50,685 nucleotides of DNA, taken from positions 40,050 to 90,734 of the forward strand of contig DBNW01000041.1 of NCBI GenBank assembly GCA_002299425.1, given 5' to 3'. Shown here piece after piece: positions 48,704-50,685 of the stretch (position 1 is its first letter; each line of letters starts with the position of its first letter). This DNA comes from Methylococcaceae bacterium UBA662 (GTDB lineage: Bacteria; Pseudomonadota; Gammaproteobacteria; Methylococcales; Methylomonadaceae). The translations under genes and the position numbers were made by a program. Below the pieces are notes generated by a model that worked only from the letters and a program-made list of their open reading frames with translations, had not been told where the DNA came from and searched no databases.

Positions 48704-49627
48704 GTGCCACACCCACACCACGATTTATCTACCTTCCAGGGCCTTATCCTAGCCTTGCAAACCTACTGGGCCGGACACGGCTGCATTTTGCTGCAACCGT
48801 TAGACCAAGAAGTCGGTGCCGGCACCTTCCATCCGGCCACCTTCTTGCGGGCGATAGGCCCTGAGCCGTGGCGCACCGCCTATGTGCAGCCCTCACGCCG
48901 CCCCACCGATGGCCGCTACGGCGAAAACCCCAACCGCCTCCAGCATTACTACCAATACCAGGTACTGATGAAGCCGTCTCCGGACGACATCCAAGACTTG
49001 TACTTGGGTTCGCTGCGCTATTTGGGCTTTGATTTGCTCGAACACGACATCCGCTTCGTCGAGGACAACTGGGAATCGCCCACCTTGGGCGCCTGGGGTT
49101 TAGGCTGGGAAGTCTGGCTGAACGGCATGGAAGTCACCCAATTCACCTACTTTCAGCAAGTGGGCGGCCTAGAATGCCGGCCCGTGTCGGGTGAAATCAC
49201 CTATGGTCTGGAACGCTTAGCGATGTACTTGCAGGGCGTAAAAAGCGTGTTCGACCTGGTCTGGACCCGCACCCCGCACGGCGTAGTCACTTACGGCGAC
49301 GTGTTCCACCAAAACGAAGTGGAGCTGTCCACGTTCAACTTTGAACACGCCAACGTGCCGTTTTTGTTTTCCTGCTTCGACAGCTACGAGCAGGAATGCC
49401 AAAAACTGATAGCACTGGACTTGCCGCTGCCCGCCTATGAAATGGTCTTGAAAGCCTCCCATACGTTCAATCTATTGGATGCCCGCCACGCCATTTCCAT
49501 CACCGAACGCCAGCGCTACATCTTGCGGGTGCGAACCTTATCGCGGGCGGTGGCCGAGGCGTATTATGCCCGGCGTGAGGCGTTGGGGTTTCCGATGTGC
49601 GACCCAGCCCTCAAGCGGGTGAAATAA
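48704..49627 (+). CDS. glyQ: Glycyl-tRNA synthetase alpha subunit GlyQ
   Basis: A 307-residue GlyQ. TFQGLILALQTYWAGHGCILLQPLDQEVGAGTFHPATFLRAIGPEPW and the YVQPSRRPTDGRYGENPNRLQHYYQYQVLMKPSP block are characteristic. It forms the alpha2-beta2 enzyme with GlyS. The start is a GTG at 48704; I saw no upstream ATG that fits. GlyS is normally adjacent downstream; here 270 bp of noncoding DNA and the suf genes follow instead. Confidence 0.95.
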   Translation: MPHPHHDLSTFQGLILALQTYWAGHGCILLQPLDQEVGAGTFHPATFLRAIGPEPWRTAYVQPSRRPTDGRYGENPNRLQHYYQYQVLMKPSPDDIQDLYLGSLRYLGFDLLEHDIRFVEDNWESPTLGAWGLGWEVWLNGMEVTQFTYFQQVGGLECRPVSGEITYGLERLAMYLQGVKSVFDLVWTRTPHGVVTYGDVFHQNEVELSTFNFEHANVPFLFSCFDSYEQECQKLIALDLPLPAYEMVLKASHTFNLLDARHAISITERQRYILRVRTLSRAVAEAYYARREALGFPMCDPALKRVK

Positions 49628-49657
49628 GTCTTTATTCAAGTTTGGGCAATATAGCCG

Positions 49658-49813
49658 ATGTTCTGGAAGCACCTAGCCCAAACCAGTTTAAGCGATGCCC
49701 GCGTCAAGCACCCTGAAGCCTTGGACGCATAGGCCAAGGACTATGCAAAAAAATTGCCATTTGACCGTGCAGCAGGAGTTTCTGCAGACCTTAAAAACAA
49801 CGTCGGTGCCTAA
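49658..49813 (+). pseudogene. Possible decayed small gene with an in-frame amber stop
   Basis: From the ATG at 49658 a 52-codon frame runs to TAA (49811-49813) interrupted by one TAG at 49730-49732. The two halves read MFWKHLAQTSLSDARVKHPE and AKDYAKKLPFDRAAGVSADL and so on, protein-like in composition. I recognise no family. It may be a remnant, or noncoding DNA that is open by chance. Confidence 0.3.
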
Positions 49814-49832
49814 GTAGGCATTCGCGCTAAAA

Positions 49833-49877
49833 CCTAGTGGTTTACTAGGAAATTAAATTGGACTAAAATAGTCCTAG
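49833..49877 (+). promoter_or_regulatory. Promoter of the SUF regulator with paired palindromic operators
   Basis: CCTAGTGGTTTACTAGG (49833-49849, arms CCTAGT/ACTAGG) contains the -35 TTTACT (49841-49846). GGACTAAAATAGTCC (49860-49874, arms GGACTA/TAGTCC) contains the -10 TAAAAT (49864-49869). The -35 and -10 are 17 bp apart and the dyad centres 26 bp apart. CTAGGA (49845-49850) and TCCTAG (49872-49877) make a larger overlapping dyad. The next gene encodes an Rrf2-type Fe-S regulator, so negative autoregulation is likely. Confidence 0.65.
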
Positions 49878-49894
49878 AAGCAAGCAGGTGGAAA

Positions 49895-50347
49895 ATGTTA
49901 AGGGTAAGCAAATTGACCGATTATGCAACATTGATACTCAGCGTGTTGGCTAAAAAACGGCCTTTTTTAGCCGCCGCCATCGAGATAGCAGACACCACCG
50001 GCATACCCTTGCCCACGGTCAGTAAAATTCTCAAATGCCTCCAGAACGGGCAGTTATTAACATCCGTGCGGGGGGCCAAAGGCGGCTATTTGCTGGCCCG
50101 TGATCCGAAAGAAATCACCGTAGCCCGCATTATCAGCGTACTAGAAGGCCCTATCGCACTAACAGAATGCAGCTTGTCGGTTGATAAATGCCACCAAGCA
50201 CCAGGATGCGCCATACGTCCAAATTGGCACGCCATAAACCGGGCGGTTTACGATGCCTTAGAAGGCGTGACATTGGCAGATTTAATCGTGCCCGTGCGCA
50301 CGGCCGAAGCGCGTATTCCGCTACTGAATACACTTAAGCGAATTTAG
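49895..50347 (+). CDS. SUF system Fe-S cluster regulator (Rrf2 family)
   Basis: A 150-residue Rrf2 protein. The winged helix starts MLRVSKLTDYATLILSVLAKK and includes PTVSKILKCLQNGQLLTSVRGAKGGYLLARD. The cluster-binding cysteines are C92, C99 and C105, as in IscR (C92, C98, C104). It precedes sufB by 9 bp, matching the SUF-operon regulator group. It probably senses Fe-S status and represses its own operon through the palindromes upstream. Confidence 0.93.
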   Translation: MLRVSKLTDYATLILSVLAKKRPFLAAAIEIADTTGIPLPTVSKILKCLQNGQLLTSVRGAKGGYLLARDPKEITVARIISVLEGPIALTECSLSVDKCHQAPGCAIRPNWHAINRAVYDALEGVTLADLIVPVRTAEARIPLLNTLKRI

Positions 50348-50356
50348 GGGTTTTTA

Positions 50357-50685
50357 ATGTCTGCAACTGCAAAAGAAATCAACGGGATCATGAGCCAAGG
50401 CTACAAACAAGGCTTTGTCACGGTACTGGAAACCGACACTTTTCCGCCGGGCTTAGACGAGGCTGTTATTCGTCAATTGTCGAAGGTAAAAAACGAGCCT
50501 AATTTTATGCTCGACTACCGCTTAAAAGCCTTCCGCCACTGGCAAACCATGAAAGCACCGGATTGGGCGCAACTGAATATCGAGCCGCTTGATTACCAAG
50601 CCATCAGCTATTATTCCGCGCCCAAACGCAAAGAAGACGGCCCGAAAAGTTTGGATGAAATCGACCCCGAAGTATTGGCGGCCTA
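50357..50685 (+). CDS. sufB: Fe-S cluster assembly scaffold SufB, N-terminal part (cut by window edge)
   Basis: The first 109 residues of SufB, starting MSATAKEINGIMSQGYKQGF and including ETDTFPPGLDEAVIRQLS and FMLDYRLKAFRHWQTM, typical of SufB N-termini. SufB builds Fe-S clusters with SufC and SufD. It is the second gene of the operon after the Rrf2 regulator, 9 bp away, and runs off the window, so the catalytic C-terminus cannot be checked. Confidence 0.93.
   Translation, partial: MSATAKEINGIMSQGYKQGFVTVLETDTFPPGLDEAVIRQLSKVKNEPNFMLDYRLKAFRHWQTMKAPDWAQLNIEPLDYQAISYYSAPKRKEDGPKSLDEIDPEVLAA

Noticed and set aside
1..50685. CRISPR array, tRNA, rRNA, phage or insertion sequence
   Set aside because: No regularly spaced direct repeats, cloverleaf or CCA-ended tRNA sequence, ribosomal RNA blocks, transposase or integrase frame was seen on either strand.

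Overview
The window is a gene-dense chromosomal segment of a Gram-negative bacterium, almost certainly a gammaproteobacterium. The evidence is gene order and gene content: prmB-aroC, rpsF-rpsR-DUF2232-rplI, rpsT divergent from murJ, rppH beside cpdA, a SUF-type Rrf2 regulator before sufB, Kdo transferase (waaA) and pilU. A methanotroph-like (Methylococcales) or related aquatic lineage would fit, but no diagnostic methane or methanol gene lies in the window, so this is only inference. I see no rRNA, tRNA, CRISPR array, phage or insertion sequence. Most of the DNA is core genome, with a few accessory-looking islands.

Layout. 1-6.1 kb: start of hrpA (minus, cut by the window edge); dhaL (plus) converging on a minus-strand run prmB-aroC-HAD phosphatase-dhaK; a proline-rich lipoprotein gene with a nine-base G run. 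6.1-10.1 kb: a 134-bp nested palindrome, ssb, an Hsp70-like ATPase translationally coupled to a DUF2760 membrane protein, and a small secreted protein. 10.3-17.5 kb: a UPF0182 membrane protein, a small secreted helical protein, a DUF523/DUF1722 (YbgA-type) - epimerase - radA plus-strand run, and a tandem FHA protein. 17.7-21.2 kb: the rpsF ribosomal operon, with a structured leader and a terminator, then waaA. 21.3-25.4 kb: two M16 peptidase genes (one catalytic, one lacking the zinc motif) flanking a J-domain/DUF1566 fusion, then rsmD. 25.5-31.1 kb: a MerR/B12-binding regulator with the CarH-type light-sensor residues, then four glycosyltransferases (GT90, GT4, two GT2), closed by an intrinsic terminator.

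31.1-37.7 kb: rpsT/murJ, HAD-IB phosphatase, rppH, cpdA, argA, and a membrane-anchored Schlafen AlbA_2 protein. 37.9-43.1 kb: a minus-strand run argD-argF-SH3 protein-ilvD-smbP-like, covering arginine and branched-chain amino acid synthesis plus a histidine-rich metal-binding protein. 43.2-48.6 kb: grxD, nadC-flavin reductase, radical SAM protein, YajR-like MFS transporter, pilU. 48.7 kb to the end: glyQ without an adjacent glyS, then the SUF regulator and sufB (cut by the window edge).

The most rewarding targets are the 134-bp nested palindrome, the paired palindromes that overlap the -35 and -10 of the SUF promoter, the CarH-type photoreceptor beside an envelope-sugar cluster, the M16/J-domain/M16 module, the membrane-anchored AlbA_2 protein, and the split dhaK/dhaL arrangement with a phosphatase coupled to dhaK.
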